From positions 1 through 63,065 of the forward strand of contig MEPB01000072.1 of NCBI GenBank assembly GCA_001769385.1: DNA of 63,065 nt, given 5' to 3'. The notes under the pieces were generated by a model. That model ran no database searches. It was not told where the DNA came from and worked only from the letters and a program-made list of their open reading frames with translations. How positions within the stretch are numbered: position 1 is the first letter of the stretch; the number at the start of each line of letters is the position of its first letter. Positions 1 to 9,204 of this stretch are shown piece after piece. The DNA is from Bacteroidetes bacterium RIFCSPLOWO2_12_FULL_35_15. Lineage in GTDB: Bacteria; Bacteroidota; Bacteroidia; 2-12-FULL-35-15. A program made the position numbers and the translations under genes.

Positions 1-1
1 A

Positions 2-67
2 GGCAATGCACAAGAAGGAATGAAGGGGAATTACTTTGAACGAACAGTAAAACTTGTAGTGAAATGA
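2..67 (+). CDS. C-terminal end of an unidentified protein (partial)
   Basis: An open frame enters from the left edge and codes for 21 residues ending in RTVKLVVK before a TGA at 65-67. The stop overlaps the ATG of the methyltransferase gene (ATGA, 64-67), which suggests translational coupling in one operon. The tail is too short for me to assign a family. Confidence 0.55.
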   Translation, partial: GNAQEGMKGNYFERTVKLVVK

Positions 68-693
68 CAATCATAGAAACGGCATTTGATAAAAATGCTT
101 TGGAATATGATAACTGGTTTGAAAAGCATGCACCCATTTATCAATCTGAAATTCTTGCATTAAAAGAAGCTATTCCAGCGCATAAAAAGGGCGTAGAAAT
201 TGGAAGCGGAACGGGACGATTTTCTTTGCCTTTCAATATAAGAATTGGAGTTGAACCATCTCCTAATATGTCAATACTTGCAGAACAAAAAGGAATGACC
301 ATAATAAATTCAGTGGCAGAAAATCTCCCATTCCACAATCATTCATTTGATTTTGCATTAATGGTAACAACTGTTTGCTTTCTTTCCGACATTCCTAAAG
401 CCTTTTCAGAAGTTCACCGTATTTTAAAACCACAGGGAGAAATAATTCTAGCCTTCATTGATAAAAACAGTGAGCTTGGAAAGAAGTACGAAAAAGAAAA
501 ATCAGAAAATAAATTTTACAAGAGTGCCCATTTTCATTCTACACAAGAAATTACAGAACTATTACAACAAGCCAACTTCCATAAATTTTCTTATTGGCAA
601 ACCTTGACAAAAAACTATTCTGATGAAATTGAACAACCGGCACAAGGTTTTGGTACAGGAAGCTTTGTAGTAATAAAAGCAATCAAAAATTAA
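64..693 (+). CDS. class I SAM-dependent methyltransferase
   Basis: This 209-aa protein has the Rossmann-type methyltransferase signature: motif I VEIGSGTGRFS near residues 42-53, an acidic end of strand 2 in GVEPSPNM, and motif IV/post-I around HSFDFALMVTTVCFL with SEVHRILKPQGEIILAF, as in Methyltransf_11 proteins that act on small molecules. The start is fixed by the ATGA overlap with the preceding frame. It lies 18 bp upstream of a DsrE-family gene in the same direction, so the two are probably cotranscribed. The substrate cannot be read from the sequence. Arsenite or ubiquinone-type methylation are possible but unsupported. Confidence 0.88.
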   Translation: MTIIETAFDKNALEYDNWFEKHAPIYQSEILALKEAIPAHKKGVEIGSGTGRFSLPFNIRIGVEPSPNMSILAEQKGMTIINSVAENLPFHNHSFDFALMVTTVCFLSDIPKAFSEVHRILKPQGEIILAFIDKNSELGKKYEKEKSENKFYKSAHFHSTQEITELLQQANFHKFSYWQTLTKNYSDEIEQPAQGFGTGSFVVIKAIKN

Positions 694-711
694 TCATAAA
701 AACAAAGGACA

Positions 712-1065
712 ATGAAAATTTTAATCTTAATCAATGATGCTCCTTATGGAACTGAGAAAGCATACAATGCCTTGCGAATTGCAAACCAATTAAACAAAGA
801 TCATGAAACGGTTGAAGTGAGAATTTTTCTGATGGCGGATGCTGCAAATTGTGCTGTTGCGGATCAAACAACGCCAAATGGTTATTACAACATTGAAAGA
901 ATGCTAAAACTTTCACTTAACAAAGGAGCAAAAGTAAAAATATGTGGTAGTTGTGCAGAAGCAAGAGGATTGAAAAATGCAAAACTTGTTGAAGGAGCAG
1001 AAATAAGCACATTGGCAGAACTTACGAATTGGGTAGTGGATAGCGACAAAGTTCTTGTGTTCTGA
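712..1065 (+). CDS. DsrE/DsrF-like sulfur-relay family protein
   Basis: The 117-aa product has the small alpha/beta fold of the DsrE family: the N-terminal strand MKILILINDAPYG, then EVRIFLMADAANCAV, and near the C-terminus VKICGSCAEARGL with two cysteines in a CGSC motif, ending LTNWVVDSDKVLVF. Family members bind or relay sulfane sulfur, and CGSC-type cysteines are the expected carriers. That role is inferred from the family. The stop codon is followed at once by repeat copy A, so this gene marks a recombination junction. A sulfide:quinone-reductase-like gene at the other end of the window is a possible functional partner. Confidence 0.85.
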   Translation: MKILILINDAPYGTEKAYNALRIANQLNKDHETVEVRIFLMADAANCAVADQTTPNGYYNIERMLKLSLNKGAKVKICGSCAEARGLKNAKLVEGAEISTLAELTNWVVDSDKVLVF

Positions 1066-1190
1066 TTCTTTTTGCCATTTTTTTGCAGATCAGAAAATTT
1101 GTTTGTCTTTTTTTGACAAATGTTATTCTAATAAAATAGGAGGGAGGCAAGTATTCAGAAGTACAGGCTGATTTTCAAAGGTATTGGCCC
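1065..1190. repeat. repeat copy A of the element promoter/iteron module (truncated)
   Basis: This stretch is nearly identical, in the same orientation, to 54963-55097. Read on the minus strand both contain two or more GCCAATACNTCTGAAA-like units, a C-rich box (CCTCCCTCC here), TATTTTATTAGAATAAC, the hairpin TTTGTC-A7-GACAAA, and an ATG GCA AAA start. Here the gene that should follow the ATG (1078, minus strand) runs into the end of dsrE after a few codons, so this is a truncated copy. It ends at or within a few bases of the dsrE stop codon. Confidence 0.85.
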
Positions 1191-1280
1191 AATTTATCGA
1201 ACCTATCCGGATTAAAACTTTCTGACAATTCTAAAACCCGCATTCAGAAAGCAATTGAAGAAAATTTGAAAAATAATTAA
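1140..1280 (+). pseudogene. remnant of an unidentified reading frame
   Basis: After an in-frame TAG at 1137-1139 the frame stays open for 46 codons and stops at 1278-1280. The residues (FQRYWPNLSNLSGLKLSD, then IQKAIEENLKNN) look like a real, soluble protein C-terminus rather than random sequence, but there is no start codon and the 5' part overlaps repeat copy A. I read it as the tail of a lost gene. Nothing further is seen between 1281 and the ATPase gene at 1462. Confidence 0.35.
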
Positions 1281-1461
1281 ATTTCCATGTAAGGTTTTTT
1301 TAAGGCTCTGCTACTATCATTACGCATTTCCGTCCTTATTTGATTGGAGTTACCACGGTTATTCATTAAGCAAAAAAAGATTCGATCAAATAAAACAGTA
1401 TTAAGTTTTGATCAGCGTCTAAATTTTGTTTACCAAAAAGGCGTGGCGTATTAATTGATTC

Positions 1462-4056
1462 CTATTTCTCCTTTTTGAGGAACATCCGTGTTTTTAACTT
1501 TTTTTCTATTTCAACTGCCCAAAATACGATGCTTGATACAAGAATCGTAACGCCTAATTCGTAAATAGTGAGCGGATATGTTTTGAAAATAGTATTAAAA
1601 AAAGGAGTATAAATTATCATAAATTGCAGAGCAACGGTTAGCAGCAACGCCACTAACAACGGTTTATTAGAAAACACCCCTATTTTGAATATAGATTCGC
1701 GTTCTGAACGGATAGCCATTACATGACCCAACTGACTAAAACATAAAACTGTAAAAGCCATCGTTTGCCAATGCGAATTCCCATAGTGTATTGAATAAGC
1801 CTGCATTCCAAGAGTTACAATACCCATTAAAAATCCTACCCAAAAGATATGTATGGCCATGCCACCGGAAAAGATATGCTGCTTTGGATTTCTTGGAGGG
1901 CGTTTCATAATGTTTGCTTCCGCTGGTTCAGAAGCAAGTGCCAAACCCGGCAAGCCATCTGTTACCAGATTTATCCAAAGAATATGTATTGCCAATAGCG
2001 GTATTGGTAAACCGAAAAATGGGGCTAGAAAAATGGCCCATATTTCACCTGAATTTCCGGTCATAATATATTTGATAAATTTCAAAATATTATCAAATAT
2101 TCTTCGTCCGTGTTTTATAGCGACTACGATGGTGGCAAAATTATCGTCAAGCAAAATCATGTGTGAGGCTTCTTTTGAAACTTCTGTTCCGTTAATACCC
2201 ATGGCAATTCCAATGTCGGCATTTTTAAGTGCCGGTGCATCATTCACGCCATCCCCTGTCATTGCAACAAAGTGATGCATGTCTTGTAAGGCACTGATGA
2301 TTTTTAATTTTTGTTCGGGGTTTACCCTCGCATACACCCGTACTTTTTCGACAATTTTTTCAAACTCTTCCTGACTTAATTTACCAAGTTCAGAACCGCT
2401 CAACACCATATCCTCTTCCGAAGTAATAATTCCCAATTGTTTTGCAATTGATTTAGCGGTGAGTTTGTGGTCACCCGTAATCATCACCGGAATAATTCCG
2501 GCTTGTTTACATTCTTCTACAGCCTGTTTTGCTTCATCTCTTGGCGGGTCAATCATTCCAGCAAAACCTATTAATGTTAATGATGATTCTAGTTCATCCG
2601 TATTTATTTTTTCAGGCAAAGATGGAAGAATCTTTATTGCATAAGCCAATACCCGATACCCTTTCTCTGCCATCTCATTTACTTTGAGTTCAAATTCCGG
2701 AATACGTGATTTTTGATTGTCGATTAGTTTTTCAAACAATACATCGGCCGCACCTTTTGTAATTGCAATTATTCCATTTTCAATTTGATGCAAGGTAGTC
2801 ATGCACTTTCTGCTTGAATCAAACGGCAACTCAGCCACTCTTGGATATTTTTTTTCTAATTCGGTTTTTTCACTATTTTTATCAAAAGCATATTGAACCA
2901 GGGCCACTTCGGTTGAATCACCAACAAACTTCCCTTCTTTGTTTTTTGAAACATCATTGTTGAGAGCCATTGCATTAAATAAGGCATTCCCTTCTGTAAA
3001 AACAGATTTATATTCTTTATCAGATGTTTCAAAAATTTCCTGCACTGTCATTTTATTCAGCGTGAGTGTACCCGTTTTATCGGAGCAGATATAAGTAATT
3101 GAGCCAAGCGTTTCAACTGCAGGCAGTTTTCTGATAAGGGCATTGTTTTTCACTAATCGCTTTGCTCCAAATGCAAGCGCAATAGTTACAAGTGCAGGCA
3201 ATGCTTCAGGTATAGCTGCAACGGCAAGCGAAATGGAGGTAAGAAGCATAGCTATAAGCTCTTCACCGCGTAACCAACCGAAAAGAAATATTATGGTGCA
3301 AATCACCAGTATTACAATGGACAATCTTTTACCAAAAGCTGCTAACCTTTTTTGTAAGGGTGTTGTTGTTTCATCGGTTTGAATCATTTTAGCAATGTGT
3401 CCGAGTTCAGTATTCATACCTGTTTCGGCTACATAAGCATGCGCACGGCCATTTGTAATAAATGTTCCTTTGAACCCCATATTTTTCCTGTCTCCAAGCA
3501 CATAATCACTTTCAGGAAGTTCCTTTGAATCCTTTTCAACATTATGCGACTCGCCCGTAAGTGCTGATTCATCAACTTTAATTTGATGCGCTTCAAAAAA
3601 ACGAACATCAGCAGGAATGATATTTCCGGTTTCAAGCAAAACAACATCTCCCGGCACTAAATCGGAGGCTGGAATTTCAAGTGCGTTTCCTTTTCGCATA
3701 ACTCTGGCATTACTTGCTGCCATGTTTTTTAATGCTTCCATCGCTTTCTCGGCACGATACTCTTGTATAAATCCAACAACAGCATTAAGAATAACGATTG
3801 CAAGAATAATTATTGTATCCGTTACATCGCCAATAATGCCCGAAATAATTGCCGCTGCAATAAGAATGAGAATCATAAAATCTGTGAACTGGTATAGCAA
3901 CTTCTGCAAAAAAGTTTTCTTTTTTTTATCGGCAATTTTATTTTCCCCGTATTCAGAGAGTCGTTGTGTAGCAGTTGTGTTATCAATGCCTGATGGACTT
4001 GTCTTTAATAACTGAGATATTTCGGACAGAGGTAATAAGTGCCAATTTTGTTTCAT
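1462..4056 (-). CDS. calcium-transporting P-type ATPase (P2 type)
   Basis: The 864-aa protein has the full P2-ATPase layout: N-terminal cation-ATPase domain with PSGIDNTTATQRLSEYG, two membrane helices, the actuator motif DESALTGES, the M4 motif AAIPEALPALV (PEALP, Ca2+ site), phosphorylation site CSDKTGTLT, nucleotide-binding KGAADVLF, hinge AMTGDGVNDAPALKNADIG, and six C-terminal helices. It pumps Ca2+ (possibly Mn2+) out of the cytoplasm. A Ca2+/Na+ antiporter gene ends 6 bp upstream on the same strand, so the two probably form one ion-homeostasis operon. Length and motifs look intact. Confidence 0.95.
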   Translation of the reverse strand: MKQNWHLLPLSEISQLLKTSPSGIDNTTATQRLSEYGENKIADKKKKTFLQKLLYQFTDFMILILIAAAIISGIIGDVTDTIIILAIVILNAVVGFIQEYRAEKAMEALKNMAASNARVMRKGNALEIPASDLVPGDVVLLETGNIIPADVRFFEAHQIKVDESALTGESHNVEKDSKELPESDYVLGDRKNMGFKGTFITNGRAHAYVAETGMNTELGHIAKMIQTDETTTPLQKRLAAFGKRLSIVILVICTIIFLFGWLRGEELIAMLLTSISLAVAAIPEALPALVTIALAFGAKRLVKNNALIRKLPAVETLGSITYICSDKTGTLTLNKMTVQEIFETSDKEYKSVFTEGNALFNAMALNNDVSKNKEGKFVGDSTEVALVQYAFDKNSEKTELEKKYPRVAELPFDSSRKCMTTLHQIENGIIAITKGAADVLFEKLIDNQKSRIPEFELKVNEMAEKGYRVLAYAIKILPSLPEKINTDELESSLTLIGFAGMIDPPRDEAKQAVEECKQAGIIPVMITGDHKLTAKSIAKQLGIITSEEDMVLSGSELGKLSQEEFEKIVEKVRVYARVNPEQKLKIISALQDMHHFVAMTGDGVNDAPALKNADIGIAMGINGTEVSKEASHMILLDDNFATIVVAIKHGRRIFDNILKFIKYIMTGNSGEIWAIFLAPFFGLPIPLLAIHILWINLVTDGLPGLALASEPAEANIMKRPPRNPKQHIFSGGMAIHIFWVGFLMGIVTLGMQAYSIHYGNSHWQTMAFTVLCFSQLGHVMAIRSERESIFKIGVFSNKPLLVALLLTVALQFMIIYTPFFNTIFKTYPLTIYELGVTILVSSIVFWAVEIEKKLKTRMFLKKEK

Positions 4057-4062
4057 ATCTGT

Positions 4063-5079
4063 TTATTTATTGAAGAACAGGTAAATCATAAGAGAGATAT
4101 AAAGAATAACAATTATAAAAGTATCAAGGCTCAATAACCAAAAATGTTTTCTCTTTGGTTTAAACATCAATCCAAGGCCTATAACTGCTGTCATAACAAT
4201 GGTTATAAATACAGATAACAAATGAGAAGGCGATATCCTTGTAAACAAAGAGCCTTCCTTATAAAAGAGATCATCAATACCAAGAATGAAAATATTAAAA
4301 ACATTGCTGCCCAATAAATTTCCAACGGCCATATCCAAGGCTCCCATTTTTAATGCAGCTAATGAAACTACCAATTCCGGTAAAGATGTAGCAGCAGCAA
4401 GAAACAAGGTGCCGAAAAAGGAATTGCCCAAACCCGTATGGGAGGCAATATGTTCACCAAAATAGGGAAGGAATAGTGCAGCACCCACTACAATTAAAGC
4501 GTGCAGGGCATATCCGCCAATAACTTTTTTAAGATTGGAAGCATTGGAAGGAGATGCGGCACTTTTTTCAGGAGGAGATTCAATCAAAGCTGCTTGTTCA
4601 TATTTAAAAATACCCAGCATCGCTATAAAATAAATGCCAAAAAGGAGAAAAGTAAAACTGCTTATCCATAATACATTTGGAATTTGATGCGACATGTCAA
4701 TTGCCATGCCTGCCACCGTTAATAAAATAATTCCAAAAATTGCTGCTACCACATGGCTGGATTTTACCATTGAAAAAAGCGGCTGTTTTAATCGGGCATC
4801 CAATACAGAAAGTATGAGTAGATTAAAAACGCAACTGCCGAAGATATCTCCGGCTGCTAAATTGGGTGCTTTAACAATAGCGACAGAACTGATACCTGTA
4901 ATCAGTTCAGGCAGAGAGGTAACTGATGCCATTAAAACAAGTCCTATCCATGCTTTCCCCATGCCGGTCAGGTCGGCAATTTTATCTCCGTAATAAGAAA
5001 GTTTGGTGCCGCTGAATATGATAACCGATGCACATACAGCAAATCCCAGTATGTTTATGTATAAATTATCCATATCCAT
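4063..5079 (-). CDS. calcium/sodium antiporter (CaCA family, YrbG-like)
   Basis: This 338-aa membrane protein has two homologous halves of about five helices each. Each carries an alpha-repeat: TSLPELITG with GSCVFNLLIL in the first half and TSLPELVVS with GSNVFNIFIL in the second. The paired glutamates in the two SLPEL motifs are the family's ion ligands. Family members exchange Na+ or H+ for Ca2+ across the inner membrane. It lies directly upstream of the Ca2+ ATPase gene with a 6-bp gap, which supports a shared role in Ca2+ export. Confidence 0.93.
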   Translation of the reverse strand: MDMDNLYINILGFAVCASVIIFSGTKLSYYGDKIADLTGMGKAWIGLVLMASVTSLPELITGISSVAIVKAPNLAAGDIFGSCVFNLLILSVLDARLKQPLFSMVKSSHVVAAIFGIILLTVAGMAIDMSHQIPNVLWISSFTFLLFGIYFIAMLGIFKYEQAALIESPPEKSAASPSNASNLKKVIGGYALHALIVVGAALFLPYFGEHIASHTGLGNSFFGTLFLAAATSLPELVVSLAALKMGALDMAVGNLLGSNVFNIFILGIDDLFYKEGSLFTRISPSHLLSVFITIVMTAVIGLGLMFKPKRKHFWLLSLDTFIIVILYISLMIYLFFNK

Positions 5080-5103
5080 TCTGATTTAATTTGTTTTAGC
5101 ATT

Positions 5104-5650
5104 TTACCGGACATCACTTTTTTTAATTATTGGCAACACACCTGACATATCTCCAATAATATTTACTAATTCCGATCCAGAAGGAACAACAATTTTCGTA
5201 TTTGATTTAAGCGAAGACTCAAGCGTTTCCAGCTTTTTAAATAGCTGGGCATTTCCAATAAAGTAGTTATCTGCAGCTTCATTTATTAATTTAATTGCTT
5301 CAGCTGCACCTTCGGCAACCAATATTTTTGATCGTTTAGTACCTTCCGATTCTTTTATTTTTGCTCGTTTTACTCCATCAGCAACGATTTTAGCCGCAGT
5401 GGCATAATCAATAGCGGCAATTTTTTCGTTTTCTGCTTTTACAACTTTATTCATGGTTTCTGTACATCCTTAAGCGGGTCTATTTGTTTCAGTTCGTACA
5501 ATAGTAATTCCCTAGTTTTTTTTTTCATCTGAAAGTGTTCTGTGAAAGAGGAAGTCGTTCTATCAATCCTCTTTGTGTTGGTCTGATTATTCTTATGCCG
5601 CCAAAGAAAATAAGTAATATGGTTATGGTGATAAATAAAAATATTGTCAT
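5104..5650 (-). pseudogene. SPFH/Band-7 (stomatin-like) protein, internally deleted
   Basis: Two ends of one SPFH protein survive and the middle is gone. The N-terminal piece starts at 5650 with a membrane helix followed by RIIRPTQRGLIERL, the usual start of this family, and stops after 41 residues at 5526. The C-terminal piece (5454-5104) holds MNKVVKAENEKIAAIDYAT and the coiled-coil tail with EGAAEAIKLINEA and YFIGNAQLFKKLE. Just upstream of it KQIDPLKDVQ, which normally precedes MNKVV, is still readable. The central SPFH domain (about 150 or more residues) is missing, so the gene is probably dead. Confidence 0.8.
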
Positions 5651-5699
5651 TTTTTGCACCTTTTTTAAATTTTTATTTTATAATAATTATTCTGTAATT

Positions 5700-6593
5700 T
5701 TAATTCAATCCCTTGTCTGCCTTTTCATATTCTCTGTTTTGTTTTTCAATAGTAAGTTTTTTTTCAGGCAAACAAAGTATAGGAACAGTTGCATGGAACA
5801 CAAGGTCATGTGTGATACTCTTGTTAAATATTAATTCAAGGTAACTGTGCTTTTGTGGCATTGTTACCAGCAAATCAATGTGGTTTGTGTTGACAAATTT
5901 GTCAATTTCCCCCGCAGTATCTTCTGAAACCGCAGTATGAAAGCTATGTGGGATGCGTTCAAAAACTTTATCAAGATTCAATCTTTCGAATGCTTGTATT
6001 ATTGATGGAATATCGCTTTCGTTTTTTCTAACGGAAAAGATCAGAGTCTCTGAATTAAAAAGAAGGGCAATTTCTACTAATGGTTCAAAGGAAATATTAC
6101 TTTTTATTTCGTGAAAGTCAGCAGCAAAAACAACTTTGTTGAATCCTAAATATTTTGCGTTTTCAGGGACAGCCAATACCGGACAGGATGATTTTGAAAT
6201 TACATTGCTTGTATTGCTTCCCATAAATATTTTTTTCAATCCATCCGCTCCCTGTGTCCCCATCACAATTATTCCTGCATCATGTTTTTGAGATGCGGTT
6301 ATAATTCCTTCGACCGTAAATCCTGCAATCACTTCGGATTCAATTACTAATTCCTCTTTTCCATGTAGTGTTAATTCGAATTCAGCCATTTCATATACTC
6401 GTTTCAGCCTTTCATCCTGCATATCAAGCTGGGCAATGGGAGTAATGTGTGTTACCGCAGGAGGATTTGGAAACTGATAAACATGGAGTAAAATTATTTT
6501 TGCTTTTGTTTCCTTAGCAAGTGCGATGGCAAAATGTGCTGCATTATAGGAGCATTTTGAAAAATCGGTGGGAACGAGAATTGGTTTCATCAT
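5700..6593 (-). CDS. universal stress protein, tandem UspA domains
   Basis: The 297-aa protein carries two UspA domains. The first starts KPILVPTDFSKCSYNAAHFAI and ends with the ATP-binding motif VMGTQGADGLKKIFMGSNTSNVI-SKSSCPVLAVPE. The second, from about residue 155, is more diverged and lacks a clear G-2x-G-9x-G motif. Tandem USPs of this size are common in Bacteroidota. The leader upstream (6721-6803) matches the one before the second, frameshifted USP gene, so both probably respond to the same regulator. Cytoplasmic; exact role unknown. Confidence 0.9.
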   Translation of the reverse strand: MMKPILVPTDFSKCSYNAAHFAIALAKETKAKIILLHVYQFPNPPAVTHITPIAQLDMQDERLKRVYEMAEFELTLHGKEELVIESEVIAGFTVEGIITASQKHDAGIIVMGTQGADGLKKIFMGSNTSNVISKSSCPVLAVPENAKYLGFNKVVFAADFHEIKSNISFEPLVEIALLFNSETLIFSVRKNESDIPSIIQAFERLNLDKVFERIPHSFHTAVSEDTAGEIDKFVNTNHIDLLVTMPQKHSYLELIFNKSITHDLVFHATVPILCLPEKKLTIEKQNREYEKADKGLN

Positions 6594-6720
6594 TTATTTT
6601 ATTACACAATTATTTAAATTTTTTATTGCTTGTAACACTGCAAATTTGATAGATTTTGAATATTTGTAAAAGAGATTTCATGGTTTTGATTATTCCTTTT
6701 TTTTAAACTATTTATTCTCC

Positions 6721-6803
6721 TGTTGTTTCAAGACATAAAGAAAGGCAGATAAAAGAATTTGACCAATGAAGTTAGTCAAGTGAGGAATTGATATTTATTC
6801 TAC
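6721..6803 (-). promoter_or_regulatory. conserved usp leader, copy 1
   Basis: About 80 bp here resemble 7731-7808, each lying upstream of a usp gene on the minus strand. The shared core contains TTGAC and GTCAA half-sites about 10 bp apart in this copy. Conservation of non-coding sequence before both paralogues suggests a shared promoter or operator. A shared ancestry of the duplicated genes would also explain it. Confidence 0.45.
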
Positions 6804-6863
6804 AATTTTAATTTAGACTTTTTTGTCCAATTTAATTGTAAGAATTTGTGGGAAGAATAATTT

Positions 6864-7693
6864 CTATTCAATTTTTTTTATTGCAAGAAGAGGAATCCAA
6901 CTATGAAAAGCCATTTCGCGGGTAACACTTTTTCCAAAAAGTTTTTCAAAGAATGTGGGCTTATGGGTAAACATGGCAAGTATATCGGCTTTCACATCAG
7001 CAATGTATTCATCAATTGCTTCTTCAATATCATCATTCATTGAAATATGAACAGAAATATGCGGGTATTTATAGTTGCTGATAAGCTTGTTCTTAATTTT
7101 CTCTTTGTCAATTTTTTTCTTTGAATTAGGGGCAACAATATGTAATAGGTGGAGAGATGAATTAAATAACTGAGCAAATTGAATAAGTGTTTTTACTTCT
7201 TTATTTACAGCAAGCATGTCTGAAGCGTAAACAATATGTTTAATGTTATTAATTCTGGCATGTTCAGGAACAGCAATAACCGGGGTTTTGCTATTGCCGA
7301 TAAACGCAACAGCATTGCTGCCTATCAATATTTTCGTCAACCCACTTGCACCTTTTGTTCCCATAATAATTAAATCAATATTATTATTTTGTGCAAATGT
7401 TTCAACAACATCTTCTACAGGATATCCCTTTACAATTTTGTAACTTATATTTATTTTATTTCCGGTTTCTTGCTTAATCTCATCAATTAGATATGAAAAT
7501 CCTGTTTTGCATTATCAACCATTGCTTCAAGAATCTGATTTATTTTCAATGCTGCTTGTGCCCGAGGAGGAGCATCAATAAATACTGCGTGAAGCAGGAC
7601 AATTTCTGCATTTAGTTTCTTTGCCAGTTTAGCAGCGTAATGAACTGCAACTTTTGACAGCTTTGAAAAATCAGTTGGCAGGAGTATTTTCAT
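6864..7693 (-). pseudogene. universal stress protein with a one-base frameshift
   Basis: The start at 7693 gives KILLPTDFSKLSKVAVHYAA, a normal USP beginning, but the frame stops at 7487 after NAKQDFHI. The protein resumes in another frame as GFSYLIDEIKQETG, then the ATP-binding motif IIMGTKGASGLTKILIGSNAVAFI, and ends at 6864 with WIPLLAIKKIE. One extra A in the run AAAA near 7505 would restore a continuous tandem USP of about 275 aa with NAKTGFSYL across the junction. Either a real one-base deletion or a homopolymer sequencing error. Confidence 0.82.
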
Positions 7694-7730
7694 GACTCAG
7701 TTATTTCCTTTAGTAAATACTATTTTCTTT

Positions 7731-7808
7731 GTTGTTTTTTCAAAACGTAAAGAAAAGCAGGTAAGGAAAATTAACCAATAAAGTTTGTCACAGAGAGGAT
7801 TGATTTCG
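7731..7808 (-). promoter_or_regulatory. conserved usp leader, copy 2
   Basis: This is the counterpart of 6721-6803, lying about 40 bp upstream of the frameshifted usp gene. The half-sites are more degenerate here (GTGAC and GTTAA). Confidence 0.4.
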
Positions 7809-7867
7809 AGTGTAAAGTATTATATGCGAAGGTTATTTCATTAAATTTCCGATTTCTCAAATGTCTT

Positions 7868-8305
7868 TTATTTAGCGAATTCAGTTTTGATTGTGAGTCC
7901 TGTTGCATAGTCCACTGTAACAGTAAAGCCCCGCGAACTTGAACATATAAAAGTATTGGCACTGTCTTCTACTTCTAGTGTCATGAAATCGCTTTGCTTA
8001 TGTATTTCAATTGCTTTTTTGCCCCATTTAATTGGATTAGGAAAACTGTCATTTTCAATGGGCATTTTCACAGTCCATTTCACTTTGCACCAGTCATCTA
8101 AACAGTAAATATTAGCTTTACTATCATTCTCGTCAGTTGGAAAATATTTTTCATCTTCTCTGATAATGTTGCAATTGGGTGCAATTCGTTTATATTGGGT
8201 AATTTTTTTTCCAAACGGAATATGTTTTCCGATAATTTCGCCAGTTTCTTTGTTCCGTAAACAAATTATTTCAGCCTCTTTAATTAATTCAAAAATGTCG
8301 TTCAT
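7868..8305 (-). CDS. hypothetical protein, 145 aa
   Basis: I do not recognise this family. The product is soluble with no signal peptide or membrane helix, has five cysteines (ICLRNK, PNCNI, YCLDDWCKV, FICSSS) and a run of alternating strands (GEIIGKHIPFGKKITQYKRI; SRGFTVTVDYATGLTIKTEF). It stands alone between the usp genes and the Crp/Fnr regulator on the same strand, 99 bp downstream of the regulator gene. Codon usage matches its neighbours. Confidence 0.7.
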   Translation of the reverse strand: MNDIFELIKEAEIICLRNKETGEIIGKHIPFGKKITQYKRIAPNCNIIREDEKYFPTDENDSKANIYCLDDWCKVKWTVKMPIENDSFPNPIKWGKKAIEIHKQSDFMTLEVEDSANTFICSSSRGFTVTVDYATGLTIKTEFAK

Positions 8306-8404
8306 TATTTAAAATCTTCTACTTTTTTTAATCTTTTTTTGTTGCAATTGACAATTCCCTATGTATTAGTTTCTTTTTTTTATTTTACTTGCAATTTCAT
8401 TTCT

Positions 8405-9100
8405 TCAAATTTCTGCCACTATATTTAATAAAGCTTTATGCTTTAATATATTTATTTTTGTTCCTTTAGTTGTGATTATTTTTTCATCCTTAAAATTGCG
8501 AAGCATCCGAACTAGAGTTTCTTTTGCGGTTCCAACAAACCCTGCTAAATCATCCCTGTTTATTGAAATGTTAACAGGGTAGGAATTGTTTTCATTTCTT
8601 TGATAAACTTCATTAAGAATCAGCAAACTTAAGGCTACCCGCTCTTTTACTCCATATTGAGAAAATATCGTCATCTTATTTATCCATACAGAAAACTCTT
8701 TTGAAAGCGTTACAAGCAATTGTTTATCAAGAGTTGCTGATTTAGCAACAAGGTTAAAGAACAGATCTTTCGAAATAAATGAAATTACTGTAGTGTCCAT
8801 AGCAACTGCGGAAACAGGATGCGGTTCATCAGCGAGTAAGGGTCTATACCCAAAGAAATCTCCTTTTTTATAGATATAGACAATGCTTTGTTTCCCTTCA
8901 CTATTTGTTTGGAAAATTTTCACTTTACCTTTTCTAATAATATAGATTCCTTTAGAAAAACTCCTTTCTTTAAAAAGAAATTCACCTTTAAAATATTCCT
9001 TACGAATCAATTTGTTTTTTACCAGCTTTGTTTCCTGGGCTGATAAAAAGTCAAATAATAAAGATGATTTTAAGTAATATTTTTCAATGTTAAATCCCAT
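8405..9100 (-). CDS. Crp/Fnr-family transcriptional regulator
   Basis: The 231-aa protein has an N-terminal cyclic-nucleotide-binding-type beta-barrel (about residues 20-115, with KGIYIIRKGKVKIFQTNSEG and YKKGDFFGYRPLL) and a C-terminal winged helix (about 150-225) whose recognition region reads NRDDLAGFVGTAKETLVRML. There is no N-terminal cysteine cluster, so it is not a classical oxygen-sensing FNR with a 4Fe-4S cluster. The ligand is unknown. A perfect TTGACAATTGTCAA palindrome lies about 35 bp upstream of its start and a second one precedes the KamA gene, which suggests autoregulation and control of that operon. Confidence 0.93.
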   Translation of the reverse strand: MGFNIEKYYLKSSLLFDFLSAQETKLVKNKLIRKEYFKGEFLFKERSFSKGIYIIRKGKVKIFQTNSEGKQSIVYIYKKGDFFGYRPLLADEPHPVSAVAMDTTVISFISKDLFFNLVAKSATLDKQLLVTLSKEFSVWINKMTIFSQYGVKERVALSLLILNEVYQRNENNSYPVNISINRDDLAGFVGTAKETLVRMLRNFKDEKIITTKGTKINILKHKALLNIVAEI

Positions 9101-9134
9101 GATGTAAGGATATTAATTTTTTTTTAAAACTAAA

Positions 9135-9148
9135 TTGACAATTGTCAA
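9135..9148. promoter_or_regulatory. Fnr-type palindrome TTGACAATTGTCAA, site 1
   Basis: A perfect 14-bp palindrome, extendable to 18 bp as AATTGACAATTGTCAATT (9133-9150), lies between the divergent crp/fnr-like gene and the transcript that starts near 9184. Crp/Fnr proteins bind TTGAN-N4-NTCAA-type sites, so this is the likely operator of the adjacent regulator. Confidence 0.75.
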
Positions 9149-9170
9149 TTTTTTAATCTAAACGAAGAAT

Positions 9171-9178
9171 TACTTTTG
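9171..9178 (+). promoter_or_regulatory. Bacteroidota-type -7 box TACTTTTG
   Basis: The box fits TAnnTTTG and lies 23 bp after the Fnr-type palindrome, pointing at the leader terminator and small ORF to its right. Transcription would start near 9184. I see no good -33 TTTG at 19-21 bp; activation by the regulator could substitute for it. Confidence 0.45.
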
Positions 9179-9204
9179 GGAACTGATTTCATTTTTTGTT
9201 TGTG

